Origin: Paracoccaceae bacterium
GTDB lineage: Bacteria > Pseudomonadota > Alphaproteobacteria > Rhodobacterales > Rhodobacteraceae
DNA: 34,119 bases
Reading direction: 5' to 3'
Assembly: GCA_029244725.1 (NCBI GenBank)
Contig: JAQWQJ010000096.1
Location: 1 to 34,119, forward strand
Each line of letters begins with the position of its first letter. The stretch's first letter is position 1. Shown in pieces: positions 7,651 to 15,990 of the stretch. The translations under genes were made by a program, and so were the position numbers. Below the pieces are notes generated by a model. It was given only the letters and a program-made list of their open reading frames with translations. It ran no database searches and was not told the origin of the DNA.

Positions 7651-8151
7651 ATGGCTGGACACAGGCTTGACCCAATCGACCGTAAAATCCTTGCGGAGCT
7701 TCAGGCAGACGGTCGAATGACCAATGTTGAGTTGGCGAAACGCGTGGGTATTTCGGCGCCTCCGTGTCTGCGCCGCGTGCGAACATTAGAAGAATCCGGC
7801 TTGGTCCGTGGATATCACGCTGATGTAGATAGCCGCGCACTTGGGTTTGAGGTTCAGGTGTTTGCGATGGTTGGGCTTCAAAGCCAAGCTGAGGTCGATC
7901 TTTCGGCATTCGAAAGCAAATGCCACGCTTGGCCGTTGGTTCGCGAATGCCACATGTTGAACGGTGAAGTCGATTTCATTTTGAAATGCGTGGCACCCGA
8001 TCTCAGCACGTTCCAGAACTTCCTAACCGAAGAATTGACGTCAGCTGACAACGTGGTCAGCGTCAAAACATCTTTGGTTATCCGGAACGCCAAGGATCAA
8101 CCGGGCGTTCCATTTAATGTGTTGGAAGATCGTCTTAGCCGAGAGGCCTAG
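7651..8151 (+). CDS. Lrp/AsnC-family transcriptional regulator
   Basis: A 166-residue feast/famine regulator. Residues 6-60 form the Lrp helix-turn-helix (LDPIDRKILAELQADGRMTN, VELAKRVGISAPPCLRRVRTLEESG); the rest is the RAM/AsnC ligand and oligomer domain, with the typical REC.MLNGEVDFILKCVAPD segment. Length is normal. A start at 7651 is preceded by AGAGGC. The gene is divergent from trxB and its stop overlaps that of the convergent Hint-type gene (shared CTAG at 8148-8151). The ligand, probably an amino acid, and the targets are unknown; the half-site array just upstream suggests autoregulation. Confidence 0.95.
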   Translation: MAGHRLDPIDRKILAELQADGRMTNVELAKRVGISAPPCLRRVRTLEESGLVRGYHADVDSRALGFEVQVFAMVGLQSQAEVDLSAFESKCHAWPLVRECHMLNGEVDFILKCVAPDLSTFQNFLTEELTSADNVVSVKTSLVIRNAKDQPGVPFNVLEDRLSREA

Positions 8152-8855
8152 ATTTCTGCAAAATTAAACGACGTGTTTTCGAAAAAGGACGTGAACAACG
8201 CCTTTCTGTTCGGGCCCATTTTTTCGACAAATCTGGTGTTTGGCACATAGCTGGCGACAGGAATGCCGTTGGCCAGCACTTCGGCAGGTCGGTCGAGCAT
8301 AACGTGGAACATCCGAACACTGCTTTGAGGCATCAGTTGGCAAACAGAGTCGCCATCAACGCGATCACCGGCGGCGATGTTTTCATATCCGGCTGAGATA
8401 ATTGCAGATGGCGCAAGGGTCAGATCACCCATTGGCCGATCAAGACCAAACGTGTCGGCCGTGATACGCACCAGTTTGAAATTTGGCAATTCAGGTTGGT
8501 CCATCGTCGGAACACCGATCATAGAGCCGATCCAGACAACGCGCCGCTCCTTACCAGAAGCCGTCGACACGATATCCCCGGGCAACAGGTCGGACGCCTG
8601 AATAGGTCCGCCTGGAGCGTAGATTTGCGTCGAGTGTGTAAAAGCTGAAAATGCCTGTTCGAAATCAGGGGTCGCTGGGGCCAAGCGCTCCATTTCCGTG
8701 ATTCCACCGTCCTCGGAAAGGCAAGCGGCCGCATATTTGCGCATGAGAGGTGCAGATTGCTGCGGCCGCCCGACAGACCTTGATAAATCGCCACGACGGG
8801 CGAGCGGAGGGAACTTGGAGACAGAGGCGCGCTCTGTGGATTGGGGCGTATACAT
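8148..8855 (-). CDS. Hint-domain-like protein without catalytic cysteine
   Basis: A 235-residue protein. After a polar N-terminal 65 residues it has the outline of the bacterial Hint_2 domain: IYAPGGPIQASDLLPGDIV (about 78-96), RRVVWIGS, LTLAPSAIISAGYE, and HVMLDRPAEVLANGIPVASYVP. Active Hint domains begin with a Cys and use a late His; here Ser/Thr residues (THSTQ, 73-77) occupy the Cys position and no such Cys is present, so self-processing is unlikely. The ATG at 8855 has AAGGAC ten bases upstream; an in-frame GTG lies at 8876. Related proteins are frequent in Rhodobacteraceae, often attached to calcium-binding repeats, which are absent here. Function unknown. Confidence 0.8.
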   Translation of the reverse strand: MYTPQSTERASVSKFPPLARRGDLSRSVGRPQQSAPLMRKYAAACLSEDGGITEMERLAPATPDFEQAFSAFTHSTQIYAPGGPIQASDLLPGDIVSTASGKERRVVWIGSMIGVPTMDQPELPNFKLVRITADTFGLDRPMGDLTLAPSAIISAGYENIAAGDRVDGDSVCQLMPQSSVRMFHVMLDRPAEVLANGIPVASYVPNTRFVEKMGPNRKALFTSFFENTSFNFAEI

Positions 8856-9070
8856 GTGGACTTTGTCCTTGGTCACATGCGCTGGCCCCCACGGTCAACG
8901 ACGTTTCTGATTTGCAATACCTGTTTGGCAAACGGCGAGCGGCCTGTCAAATCGCCGACCTTATTACATACGCGAGGTAATCAATGCCCCGCGGAAGCTG
9001 CGGATTGTTCACGCGAACCGCTTACAATATGGCGAATTTGTGGCTTTTGGCCCCAATCCAAAAACGAATC

Positions 9071-9097
9071 AGCCGGGTGCGCTAAGCGACCCGGCTG
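9071..9097 (-). terminator. Terminator of the 47-residue protein gene
   Basis: AGCCGGGT and ACCCGGCT enclose a second CGC-TAA-GCG stem with one bulged base. On the minus strand it is followed by GATTCGTTTTT. It lies 34 bases after the stop of the small gene at 9131. The 275 bases up to the Hint-type gene hold no other gene I can support. Confidence 0.6.
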
Positions 9098-9130
9098 TCA
9101 GTTGGGGGTGCAAGTAAACTTGCAGGGAAA

Positions 9131-9274
9131 TTAGGCTGAACGTTTCACCGGCTTTTCGGTCTTACGGTTCTCGATCATTTGCTGACGACGAGTTCCGCGC
9201 ACCCAAGGTAGTTGGGTTTCGTTCTTTTCCGCAGTTTCTACCACTGCGTCGATCCAGCGCTTTTTGTTCGTCAT
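9131..9274 (-). CDS. Small conserved basic protein, function unknown
   Basis: A 47-residue protein (MTNKKRWIDAVVETAEKNET then QLPWVRGTRRQQMIENR and a Lys/Arg-rich end). The pattern of a basic start, W, a short helix, then LPW.RG.RR recurs in short uncharacterised proteins that I remember from Rhodobacterales. The ATG at 9274 is preceded by GAAGGA with ideal spacing; an in-frame upstream ATG at 9331 lacks a comparable site and would add non-conserved residues. It is monocistronic with its own terminator. The high charge suggests nucleic-acid or ribosome contact, but that is a guess. Confidence 0.75.
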   Translation of the reverse strand: MTNKKRWIDAVVETAEKNETQLPWVRGTRRQQMIENRKTEKPVKRSA

Positions 9275-9417
9275 GTCTTTGTTCCTTCTAATCGATGCAT
9301 CTGCATCAGATTGTTTTGTATTGAGGAACAATTTGTCTTCCGAATGGGGCCAATTCTGGGCGCAAACGGAACAAGTCTGGGGAAAGTTTGGAGTGTTTTT
9401 GGGGAAGCCCCCAAGGA

Positions 9418-10173
9418 TCAGAGGCGAATTGAGGAGATCAATCGCCCATAGTCGGCCTCTTTATTATGGGTCGCACGGCGATAGGAAAAGAAGCGTTCTG
9501 GGTCAGCATAAGTGCAATGGTGCGTCCATTCAGCCTGGCCAATACCGGATTTGCGTAGTCTGTGCAGGCCGTAGGAGGGCAGGTCAAAATGGGCGTGATC
9601 ATTGTCGGAAGAGGCGAAAAATCGGTTGTTGCTCCAATCCTCGCTCAGGAAATCTTCGAGAAACTCAGGCCCAACTTCATAGTTAGGCTGGCTGATGGTC
9701 GGGCCGATCACGGCAACGATGTTTTCGCGGGCAGCGCCTAAAGCCACCATAGCATCAAGCGTATTCTCAAGCACACCCGCGCGGGCGCCTTTCCAACCGG
9801 CATGTGCCGCGCCAATGACGCCAGCTTGCGCGTCGCTGAATAGAACTGGCTGACAATCAGCCGTCAGTATCCCAAGTGCCAAACCTTTTTCCCGCGTCAC
9901 CAAGGCGTCGCCTTCGATATCGGTCTCAATAGGTTCTGTGACTGTAATCACGTCCGGCGAGTGGGTTTGCCGGATCGTCACCAAAGACGCCATAGGCACG
10001 TCCATCGCCTCGGCAACGCGGGTGCGGTTGATCTGAACCATTTGATCTTGATCGCTAGAGGCCAGCCCACAATTCAACCCAGTGAACACACCAGACGAGG
10101 CGCCGCCGCGCCGTGTAAAAAAGCCGTGGCGCACGTCGCCCAAAAGTTCACTTGTCAAAATTTCCAGTGTCAT
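9418..10173 (-). CDS. pgeF: Peptidoglycan editing factor / multicopper polyphenol oxidase family protein
   Basis: A 251-residue YfiH-family protein (laccase domain). It has the family's metal-site motifs: QTHSPDV near residue 69, LTADCQPVLFSD near 104, and GAAHAGWKGAR near 121. In E. coli the homologue removes wrongly built muropeptide precursors (L-Ser in place of L-Ala); others were described as copper-dependent phenol oxidases or purine nucleosidases, so substrate is uncertain. The gene is last in the overlapping set lgt-midA-pgeF; its ATG (10171-10173) overlaps the stop of the methyltransferase gene. Confidence 0.92.
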   Translation of the reverse strand: MTLEILTSELLGDVRHGFFTRRGGASSGVFTGLNCGLASSDQDQMVQINRTRVAEAMDVPMASLVTIRQTHSPDVITVTEPIETDIEGDALVTREKGLALGILTADCQPVLFSDAQAGVIGAAHAGWKGARAGVLENTLDAMVALGAARENIVAVIGPTISQPNYEVGPEFLEDFLSEDWSNNRFFASSDNDHAHFDLPSYGLHRLRKSGIGQAEWTHHCTYADPERFFSYRRATHNKEADYGRLISSIRL

Positions 10174-11237
10174 ACACCGACCCCAGGTGGAGGTTTCGCC
10201 CCATGTGGATAGAGCGCCATAACTTTGAACAAAGTTCCCATTTCATCGGGGTGGGTCAAGCGCCGAAATGCACTGATGTGACTTTCTAGCGTTTCACCAC
10301 TGAGATTCTGGGCCAAAGCCTGCGCGCGCTGCACGATTCCCAAGCGTTCCAGAAAGACACCTTGGGGCGTTACGCGCGAATATGCTGTCGGGCCAGCCAT
10401 CGCGAGGGCCTCAAAATCGACGTGCGCCGTTAAATCGGCTTGACCGGGTTCTTCAAACGGATCGCTGATTTGATGAGCCTTCACCGCCTGAAACGTGTCG
10501 CTCAGCGAATGCCAATCCCCGTAGTCGATAAATAGGGCGCATCCGCCATGGGTCTCAATCAGCTCACTGATGATGCGGGTGATTGCCGTGGCGATCGCGC
10601 ATGTTTCAACCACATCCCCAAGCTTCGTGTCTTCAAGACGGTTTTCGAGATCAGCAAAGGCCGATTTTTGTGCAAGGCCAAATCCAAGCTGGCCTTGTTC
10701 GTCCACATGTACCAAACGCTCACACCAACCGGTATCAGCGCGTTGAAATTGGCGGATGGGCAGTGCGTCAAAGAACTCGTTTGCGACCAACCAAAGTGGG
10801 GCGTCTGGAAGCGCGTTAACATCGCTGGCCCACTGCACGTTGATGTCTTTCAGGGTTTCAGCTTGGATACCCTGTAACGTCTCTGACGCCTCAACCAGAT
10901 ATACTTGAGCAGCGTCATGAAACCCCGTTACGCCTTTGGTCGCGCGCAGAATATCGGCCATCAACGTGCCACGACCGGGGCCAACTTCGGCGAGGGTGAA
11001 GCGGGCAGGGCTGCCCTGCTCTAACCAGTTTTGCGCCAAAGCCAAACCGACCAATTCGCCGAACATTTGACTGATCTCTGGCGCTGTTATGAAGTCGCCC
11101 GACTGACCGAAAGGATCGCGGGTGGCGTAATACCCGTGCTGAGGGTGCAGAAGGCAGGTCCCCATATAATCGGCCAAAGTGATGGGCCCCTCGGCGCGAA
11201 TGCGGCGGGTCAGCAGGTCTTTTAGATTGCCCGTCAC
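10170..11237 (-). CDS. SAM-dependent methyltransferase, MidA/NDUFAF7 family
   Basis: A 355-residue protein of the COG1565 family. The SAM-binding motif EVGPGRGTLMADILR is near residue 84, after the family N-terminus (ITLADYMGTCLLHPQHGYYATRDPFG.GDFITAPEISQMFGE). NEFFDALPIRQF and LFIDYGD follow. The mitochondrial homologue NDUFAF7/MidA methylates an arginine of a complex I subunit; that this bacterial protein does the same is inference. Start is GTG at 11237, overlapping the TGA of lgt, and its stop overlaps the start of pgeF, so the three are translated as a coupled unit. Confidence 0.93.
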   Translation of the reverse strand: MTGNLKDLLTRRIRAEGPITLADYMGTCLLHPQHGYYATRDPFGQSGDFITAPEISQMFGELVGLALAQNWLEQGSPARFTLAEVGPGRGTLMADILRATKGVTGFHDAAQVYLVEASETLQGIQAETLKDINVQWASDVNALPDAPLWLVANEFFDALPIRQFQRADTGWCERLVHVDEQGQLGFGLAQKSAFADLENRLEDTKLGDVVETCAIATAITRIISELIETHGGCALFIDYGDWHSLSDTFQAVKAHQISDPFEEPGQADLTAHVDFEALAMAGPTAYSRVTPQGVFLERLGIVQRAQALAQNLSGETLESHISAFRRLTHPDEMGTLFKVMALYPHGAKPPPGVGV

Positions 11238-12109
11238 GTCAACGCCCTTGCGCGGACCAAGAAGAACACCCCAATGGCTAACATTGGCAGAGACAGGATT
11301 TGTCCCATAGTCAGACCATAGTCGCCAAACTGGATCGCCCAGCCAATCGGGTTATCAAAGGTGACGAATTGAAAGTCAGGTTGGCGGAAGAATTCGACCG
11401 TAAAACGGCTGAGCGCGTAGCCAGCGAAGAAGATGCCAGTGATCAAACCAGATCGTTTGAGCGCGTTGAAGCGCTTAACCAAGACAAGCATGATGAGTCC
11501 AAGCAGAAGCCCTTCAAGCGTTGCTTCATAAAGCTGCGAGGGATGACGGGCACACACGCCGATAATATCGGGGCAATGTTGAGCGGCTTCACCGGGAAAT
11601 GCGACGCCCCATTGCGCGTGGGTCGGTCGCCCCCAAAGTTCAGCGTTAATGAAATTGGCTAAGCGTCCGAGAAACAGACCAATCGGCACAACAAACGCCA
11701 TAGCGTCCGAGATCTGCAGCATCGGCACTTTATAGCGTTTGCAATAAAGGATGCCGGCGACGATTACGCCCAGCAGACCGCCGTGAAAGGCCATGCCACC
11801 CTGCCAGATACGCAGAATTTCGACCGGATTAGAAAGATAATAGGCCGGTTGATAAAACAGAACAAAGCCCAGCCTTCCGCCGATAATTGTGCCAACGACG
11901 ATCCAACCCAGTAAATCCTCGACACGTGCAGGGTCCATCGGGCTGCTGTTTTGCGGCCACATAGCGGGCCGCCGCACCAACATCATGATGATCCGCCATC
12001 CGGCTGCCAGCCCAACCAAATAAGCCAACGCATACCAGCGCAGGGCAAAGTCGATCCCAAACAGGGAAATTGTAAAAATCTCAGGCGCGATATTTGGAAA
12101 TTCGATCAT
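11234..12109 (-). CDS. lgt: Prolipoprotein diacylglyceryl transferase
   Basis: A 291-residue inner-membrane enzyme that transfers diacylglycerol from phosphatidylglycerol to the lipobox cysteine of prolipoproteins. It has about seven membrane segments and the Lgt signature around LFLGRLANFINAELWGRPT plus HPSQLYEA. The ATG at 12109 gives the typical beginning MIEFPNIAPEIFTISLFGIDFALRWYAL; the frame stays open to 12271, but the additional residues are not part of the family. First gene of the lgt-midA-pgeF set and divergent from ubiK. Its substrates include the two small lipoproteins encoded at 32567 and 32899. Confidence 0.96.
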   Translation of the reverse strand: MIEFPNIAPEIFTISLFGIDFALRWYALAYLVGLAAGWRIIMMLVRRPAMWPQNSSPMDPARVEDLLGWIVVGTIIGGRLGFVLFYQPAYYLSNPVEILRIWQGGMAFHGGLLGVIVAGILYCKRYKVPMLQISDAMAFVVPIGLFLGRLANFINAELWGRPTHAQWGVAFPGEAAQHCPDIIGVCARHPSQLYEATLEGLLLGLIMLVLVKRFNALKRSGLITGIFFAGYALSRFTVEFFRQPDFQFVTFDNPIGWAIQFGDYGLTMGQILSLPMLAIGVFFLVRARALT

Positions 12110-12202
12110 GCGTCTGTCTGCCTCTGGGCTAGGATGAAAGTCAACCTTGAGCCTCATCACAATAACCCCCATATACAAGAGGAAGAAACGCCGGAGGCCA
12201 CA

Positions 12203-12448
12203 ATGCAAACCCGCAACAAAATTCTCGACGATATCTCTCAGTTGATGACGAACGCGATGGGCGTCGCCCAAGGTGCCAAGGACGAGGCAGAAACCGCCAT
12301 GAGTTCGATGATGGACCGTTGGCTGGCAGATCGCGACTTTGTGACCCGCGAGGAATTCGACGCCGTTCGCGCAATGGCACAGAAGGCACGCGAAGAAAAC
12401 GAAGCGCTAAAAGCGCGTCTGGATGCGTTGGAAAACGCCACCAAGTAA
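12203..12448 (+). CDS. ubiK: Ubiquinone biosynthesis accessory factor UbiK
   Basis: An 81-residue protein of the BMFP/YqiC family that helps assemble the ubiquinone biosynthesis complex. Residues 1-20 are amphipathic (TRNKILDDISQLMTNAMGVA) and the C-terminal half is a coiled coil (TREEFDAVRAMAQKAREENE, ALKARLDALE), which drives trimer formation in the family. The ATG at 12203 has a strong GGAGG at 12193-12197. It is divergent from lgt with under 100 bases between. Confidence 0.92.
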   Translation: MQTRNKILDDISQLMTNAMGVAQGAKDEAETAMSSMMDRWLADRDFVTREEFDAVRAMAQKAREENEALKARLDALENATK

Positions 12449-12674
12449 GTCCACAATTGGTCAGTAAAATAAGGCGCGTGGTGAATATGTTCCGCGCGCC
12501 AAATTTGTTGTTGTTGAGCATGAACTGTTTGGTCAGATCGCGGTCTATTTCGCGACAGATATCCACAGGATATTGCAACCTTTCCGAATATTTTCCTTTA
12601 CAAGGCACCCTACTTGCGCCCACCATATCTGGTAGAGGCATGGCGATAAACGTCAGCTTCTAGAGCAGGCACCT

Positions 12675-12705
12675 AGCGCTTGGGGCGCTTCCTGGCCCCA
12701 GCGCT
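12675..12705 (+). other. Hairpin in the leader of the YbjN-family gene
   Basis: AGCGCT-T-GGGG pairs with CCCC-AGCGCT with one bulged T and a 10-base loop. It ends 21 bases before the chosen start at 12727 and has no T run, so it may be a leader structure rather than a terminator. Confidence 0.4.
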
Positions 12706-12726
12706 ACAGAAATGAGAGGTGGCGCC

Positions 12727-13230
12727 ATGGCAATGTCCGAGACGTATCTGGACTCTGACGATCTTCACCCTATCGATATCGTCGAGCACATCGCCGAGCA
12801 TTATGAATGGGAATTTGATCGCATCGCAGATGACCAAATCGCGATGGCTGTTGAAGGACAGTGGAAATCTTATTCCGTGACCCTTGCTTGGTCGAATTAC
12901 GACGAAACGCTCAAATTGGTATGTACCTACGAAATGGACCCCCCGTCCGAACGGATGGGTGAACTTTATGAAGCCCTCAAAGAAGTGAACGATCAGTGCT
13001 GGGCTGGTGCCTTTACCTATTGGGCAGACCAAAAGCTGATGGTCTATCGTTACGGTTTGGTTCTGGCCGGCGGCGGTACAGCGACCGGCGATCAGATCAA
13101 TACGCTGATAAATGCTGCCGTTTTATCGGCCGAGCGTTATTACCCAGCGTTCCAGCTTGTTGGATGGGGCAGCAAAACCCCTCAGGAAGCGCTACAAGTC
13201 GCCATTGCAGAGGCATACGGACGCGCGTAA
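12727..13230 (+). CDS. YbjN-domain protein
   Basis: A 167-residue cytoplasmic protein of the YbjN family (type III secretion chaperone-like fold). The N-terminus HPIDIVEHIAEHYEWEFDRI is followed by ADDQIAMAVEGQWKSYSVTLAW and LYEALKEVNDQCWAGAFTYW, the conserved core in alphaproteobacterial members. The ATG at 12727 is favoured (AGAGGTGG just before it); ATGs at 12712 and 12733 are alternatives. It lies 29 bases before proC, a pairing I recall from other Rhodobacterales. In E. coli YbjN affects motility and stress responses; the molecular role is not established. Confidence 0.9.
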   Translation: MAMSETYLDSDDLHPIDIVEHIAEHYEWEFDRIADDQIAMAVEGQWKSYSVTLAWSNYDETLKLVCTYEMDPPSERMGELYEALKEVNDQCWAGAFTYWADQKLMVYRYGLVLAGGGTATGDQINTLINAAVLSAERYYPAFQLVGWGSKTPQEALQVAIAEAYGRA

Positions 13231-13233
13231 CAC

Positions 13234-13257
13234 TTCCCCCGAACCAATTTGGGGGAA
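13234..13257 (+). promoter_or_regulatory. Hairpin covering the proC ribosome binding site
   Basis: TTCCCCC (13234-13240) pairs perfectly with GGGGGAA (13251-13257) across a 10-base loop. The right arm is the only Shine-Dalgarno-like sequence for the proC ATG at 13260, and the left arm starts four bases after the ybjN stop, so ribosomes finishing ybjN could open it. Confidence 0.5.
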
Positions 13258-13259
13258 AC

Positions 13260-14075
13260 ATGTCTTTCGATCAAATCAGCAATAATGGGCTCGTCCTTTT
13301 GGGATGCGGCAAGATGGGCTCGGCTATGCTTTCTGGCTGGTTAGAGCAGGGGCTAAGCGCATCATCCGTTTGGGTGCAGGATCCGTTTCCTTCGGATTGG
13401 GTGAAAGCACAGGGCGTGCACATCAACGAAGGCCTTCCCTCTGCCCCAGCAATCGTTTTGATAGCTGTGAAACCTCAAATGATGTCTGACGCGTTGCCGG
13501 TTTTGGCGGCTATGGGGAACGGCGATACGCTGTTTGTTTCCGTTGCCGCGGGCGTGACGATTGCCAATTACGAAGATATTCTTGGCGCGGAAACGCCGAT
13601 TATACGCGCCATGCCCAACACGCCTGCCGCGGTTAGCAAGGGAATAACTGCCATAATCGGCAATACACATTCCACGGGTGCCCAGCTTGATCTGGCCGAA
13701 ACATTGTTGGCTGCTGTTGGGCAGGTCGTGCGGCTTGAAAGCGAAAGCCAGATGGATGCCGTGACTGGCGTCAGCGGCTCTGGCCCTGCTTATGTTTTCC
13801 ACATGATTGAAGCTCTCGCCGCAGCTGGCGAGGCACAAGGGTTGGCCCCAGAACTGGCCATGCAACTTGCCAAAGCCACCGTTGCAGGCGCCGGAGTATT
13901 AGCTGAAACCGCCGATGAAACTCCGTCGCAATTGCGTGTGAATGTAACCAGCCCGAACGGAACTACGCAGGCTGGTTTGGAAGTATTAATGAATGATAAC
14001 AGTGGCTTACGCCCGTTGATGGCCGAAACAGTTAAAGCAGCGAGCGACAGATCAAGGGAGCTATCCAATGGATGA
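13260..14075 (+). CDS. proC: Pyrroline-5-carboxylate reductase
   Basis: A 271-residue NAD(P)H-dependent enzyme for the last step of proline synthesis. The Rossmann motif VLLGCGKMGSAMLSGW is at residues 12-27, AVKPQM and IIRAMPNTPAAV follow, and the C-terminal family signature reads GVSGSGPAYVF. The ATG at 13260 follows GGGGGAA directly and gives the normal N-terminus. The end overlaps the start of csaA by eight bases, so proC, csaA and the dehydrogenase are one unit. Confidence 0.96.
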   Translation: MSFDQISNNGLVLLGCGKMGSAMLSGWLEQGLSASSVWVQDPFPSDWVKAQGVHINEGLPSAPAIVLIAVKPQMMSDALPVLAAMGNGDTLFVSVAAGVTIANYEDILGAETPIIRAMPNTPAAVSKGITAIIGNTHSTGAQLDLAETLLAAVGQVVRLESESQMDAVTGVSGSGPAYVFHMIEALAAAGEAQGLAPELAMQLAKATVAGAGVLAETADETPSQLRVNVTSPNGTTQAGLEVLMNDNSGLRPLMAETVKAASDRSRELSNG

Positions 14076-14406
14076 AATCAGCTTTGACGATTTTCTAAAG
14101 GTGGATATCCGTGTCGGTCGTGTGACCCGCGCCGAACCTTATCCAGAGGCGCGAAAACCTGCGATCAAGATGTGGATCGATTTTGGTGGTGAGCTTGGCG
14201 AAAAGAAAACCTCGGCTCAGGTGACGGCGCATTATACGCCGGACGCTTTGGTTGGGCGGCAAGTTATGGCGGTGGTCAACTTTCCACCTCGTCAGATTGG
14301 CAAGTTCATGTCCGAGGTCTTGGTTCTTGGGCTACCAGACGAAGCGGGTGAAATAGTGCTGCTAAGCCCCGATCACGAAGTGCCGGTCGGAGGGCGAATG
14401 CATTGA
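14068..14406 (+). CDS. csaA: tRNA-binding domain protein CsaA
   Basis: A 112-residue OB-fold protein of the CsaA/EMAP-II-like tRNA-binding family. It begins with FDDFLKVDIRVGRVTRAEPY and has KTSAQVTAHYTPDALVGRQV and the conserved VVNFPPRQIGKFMSEVLVLG. CsaA proteins bind tRNA as dimers and have been reported to act as a secretion chaperone. The start overlaps proC and the stop overlaps the TTG of the next gene (ATTGA at 14402-14406). Confidence 0.93.
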   Translation: MDEISFDDFLKVDIRVGRVTRAEPYPEARKPAIKMWIDFGGELGEKKTSAQVTAHYTPDALVGRQVMAVVNFPPRQIGKFMSEVLVLGLPDEAGEIVLLSPDHEVPVGGRMH

Positions 14407-15356
14407 AACGCATATTTATAACCCGCCCGTTGCCGGCGCCGGTTATCGCTGAAGCTGAAAAACATTTTCGCGTTGAGGTCCGAGAAAAAACGACCCCTTT
14501 AACGCGCACGGAACGCCGCGCCGCGATGGCATTATACGATGGTATCGTCCCGACGTTGGGCGACAATTTCAACGAGCAGGTTTTGCAAGGCGGGCCTCAC
14601 CGATGCAAGATTCTGGCGAATTTTGGGGTTGGATATAACCATATCGACGCTGACTTCGCCGCTGAAAACGGCATATGTGTCACCAACACACCGGGCGCTT
14701 TGACGGACGCCACGGCTGACATCGCTTTGATGCTGATGCTCATGACGTGCCGCCGCGCGGCCGAGGGCGAACGCATGGTTCGTTCCGGCCAATGGGAGGG
14801 TTGGCATCCAACGCAAATGCTTGGTTTACATCTCTCGGGCAAGCGTCTGGGTATCGTCGGCATGGGCCGGATTGGTCAGGCCATCGCCAAACGTGCGCAT
14901 TTCGGGTTCGGGATGGAAGTTGCCTATTTCAACCGCTCGCCCAAAAAGGTTGATGTTCCTGCGACGCAGCTTAAGTCGTTGAAAACGCTGGCCGCAAATG
15001 TCGATGTTCTGGTCATATCCGTTCCCGGCGGCACCAACACAAAGCATCTGATCGATGCAGATATTCTCGCCGTGATGAAATCACATGCCCATCTCGTGAA
15101 TATCGCTCGTGGGGATGTCGTGGATGAAAACGCCCTAATAACAGCGTTGCAGACCGGTCAAATAGGTGGCGCGGGTTTGGACGTTTATGAAAACGAACCT
15201 GATGTTCCGGCGGCTTTGCTGAAACTGAATAACGTGACTTTGTTGCCGCATCTGGGAACGGCTGCTCTCGAAGTTCGAACAGCGATGGGTATGCTGGCGG
15301 TTGAGAACCTACGGGCGTTTTTCGAAGGGGAAGGCTTGCCTAATCCGGTGAACTAG
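14403..15356 (+). CDS. D-2-hydroxyacid dehydrogenase (glyoxylate/hydroxypyruvate reductase type)
   Basis: A 317-residue NAD(P)-dependent dehydrogenase close to D-glycerate dehydrogenases. It has LANFGVGYNHIDADFAAENG, the nucleotide-binding LGIVGMGRIGQAIAKRAHFG, the INIARGD-like VNIARGDVVDE with the substrate Arg, NEPDVP with the catalytic Glu, and LLPHLGTA with the catalytic His. It begins with TTG at 14403, overlapping the csaA stop; MKRIFITRPLP is the usual start for the family. Likely substrates are glyoxylate and hydroxypyruvate. Its stop is nine bases from the convergent tdk stop. Confidence 0.92.
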   Translation: MKRIFITRPLPAPVIAEAEKHFRVEVREKTTPLTRTERRAAMALYDGIVPTLGDNFNEQVLQGGPHRCKILANFGVGYNHIDADFAAENGICVTNTPGALTDATADIALMLMLMTCRRAAEGERMVRSGQWEGWHPTQMLGLHLSGKRLGIVGMGRIGQAIAKRAHFGFGMEVAYFNRSPKKVDVPATQLKSLKTLAANVDVLVISVPGGTNTKHLIDADILAVMKSHAHLVNIARGDVVDENALITALQTGQIGGAGLDVYENEPDVPAALLKLNNVTLLPHLGTAALEVRTAMGMLAVENLRAFFEGEGLPNPVN

Positions 15357-15365
15357 TTTTCCGGT

Positions 15366-15947
15366 TTAGTGATCGCCAACGGCCTCGCGCCAATGACGGC
15401 GACACAGGCTGACGTAGGTTTCGTTGCCACCGATTTGCACTTGATCGCCTTCTAGTAGGGCGTTGCCCCGATCGTCTTGGCGGATAACCATTGTGGCCTT
15501 TTTTCCACAATGGCAGATGGTTCGGATTTCGCGCATTTCGTCAGCCAAGGCCAATAACGCTGCCGATCCAGGAAAGAGCTCTCCCTGAAAATCGACGCGC
15601 AGCCCGTAGCACATAATAGGAACGCCGAGATCATCAACCGCACGGGCCAGTTGCCAGACCTGATCTTTGTCTAAGAACTGCGCTTCATCGATGAACATGC
15701 ACGCGATTTTGCCCTGCTTAAGGCGTGTGGCAATCTTGGCAAATAGATCTTCGCCATGGGCAAATGTATCTGCTTCTTGGCCGATCCCGATCCGACTGGC
15801 GATGCGACCGTCGCCCGCCCGATTGTCGAACTGGGCCGTCAGAAGATAGGTCTCCATTCCACGCTCGCCGTAGTTATGCGACGCCTGCAAAAGCACCGTC
15901 GATTTGCCGGCGTTCATGGTGGAGTAATTGAAGTAGAGCTTGGCCAT
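15366..15947 (-). CDS. tdk: Thymidine kinase
   Basis: A 193-residue type II thymidine kinase for deoxythymidine salvage. The P-loop is STMNAGKST near residues 8-16, the catalytic Glu is in FIDEAQF, and the zinc-binding lasso shows CHCGKKA and later CRRH. The ATG at 15947 is chosen as the family starts MAKLYFNYSTMNAGKS; an upstream ATG at 15986 would add 13 residues not typical of the family and lies five bases from a REP-like palindrome. The Shine-Dalgarno at either site is weak. Confidence 0.94.
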   Translation of the reverse strand: MAKLYFNYSTMNAGKSTVLLQASHNYGERGMETYLLTAQFDNRAGDGRIASRIGIGQEADTFAHGEDLFAKIATRLKQGKIACMFIDEAQFLDKDQVWQLARAVDDLGVPIMCYGLRVDFQGELFPGSAALLALADEMREIRTICHCGKKATMVIRQDDRGNALLEGDQVQIGGNETYVSLCRRHWREAVGDH

Positions 15948-15990
15948 AGGGCGGTTATGGCAAAAGCGTAGAGATTCGAAAAGCATAGGC

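Noticed and set aside
8923-8933. GTTTG-G-CAAAC palindrome upstream of the Hint-type gene
   Set aside because: Eleven bases with an odd centre and no partner site; expected by chance in a window this size.
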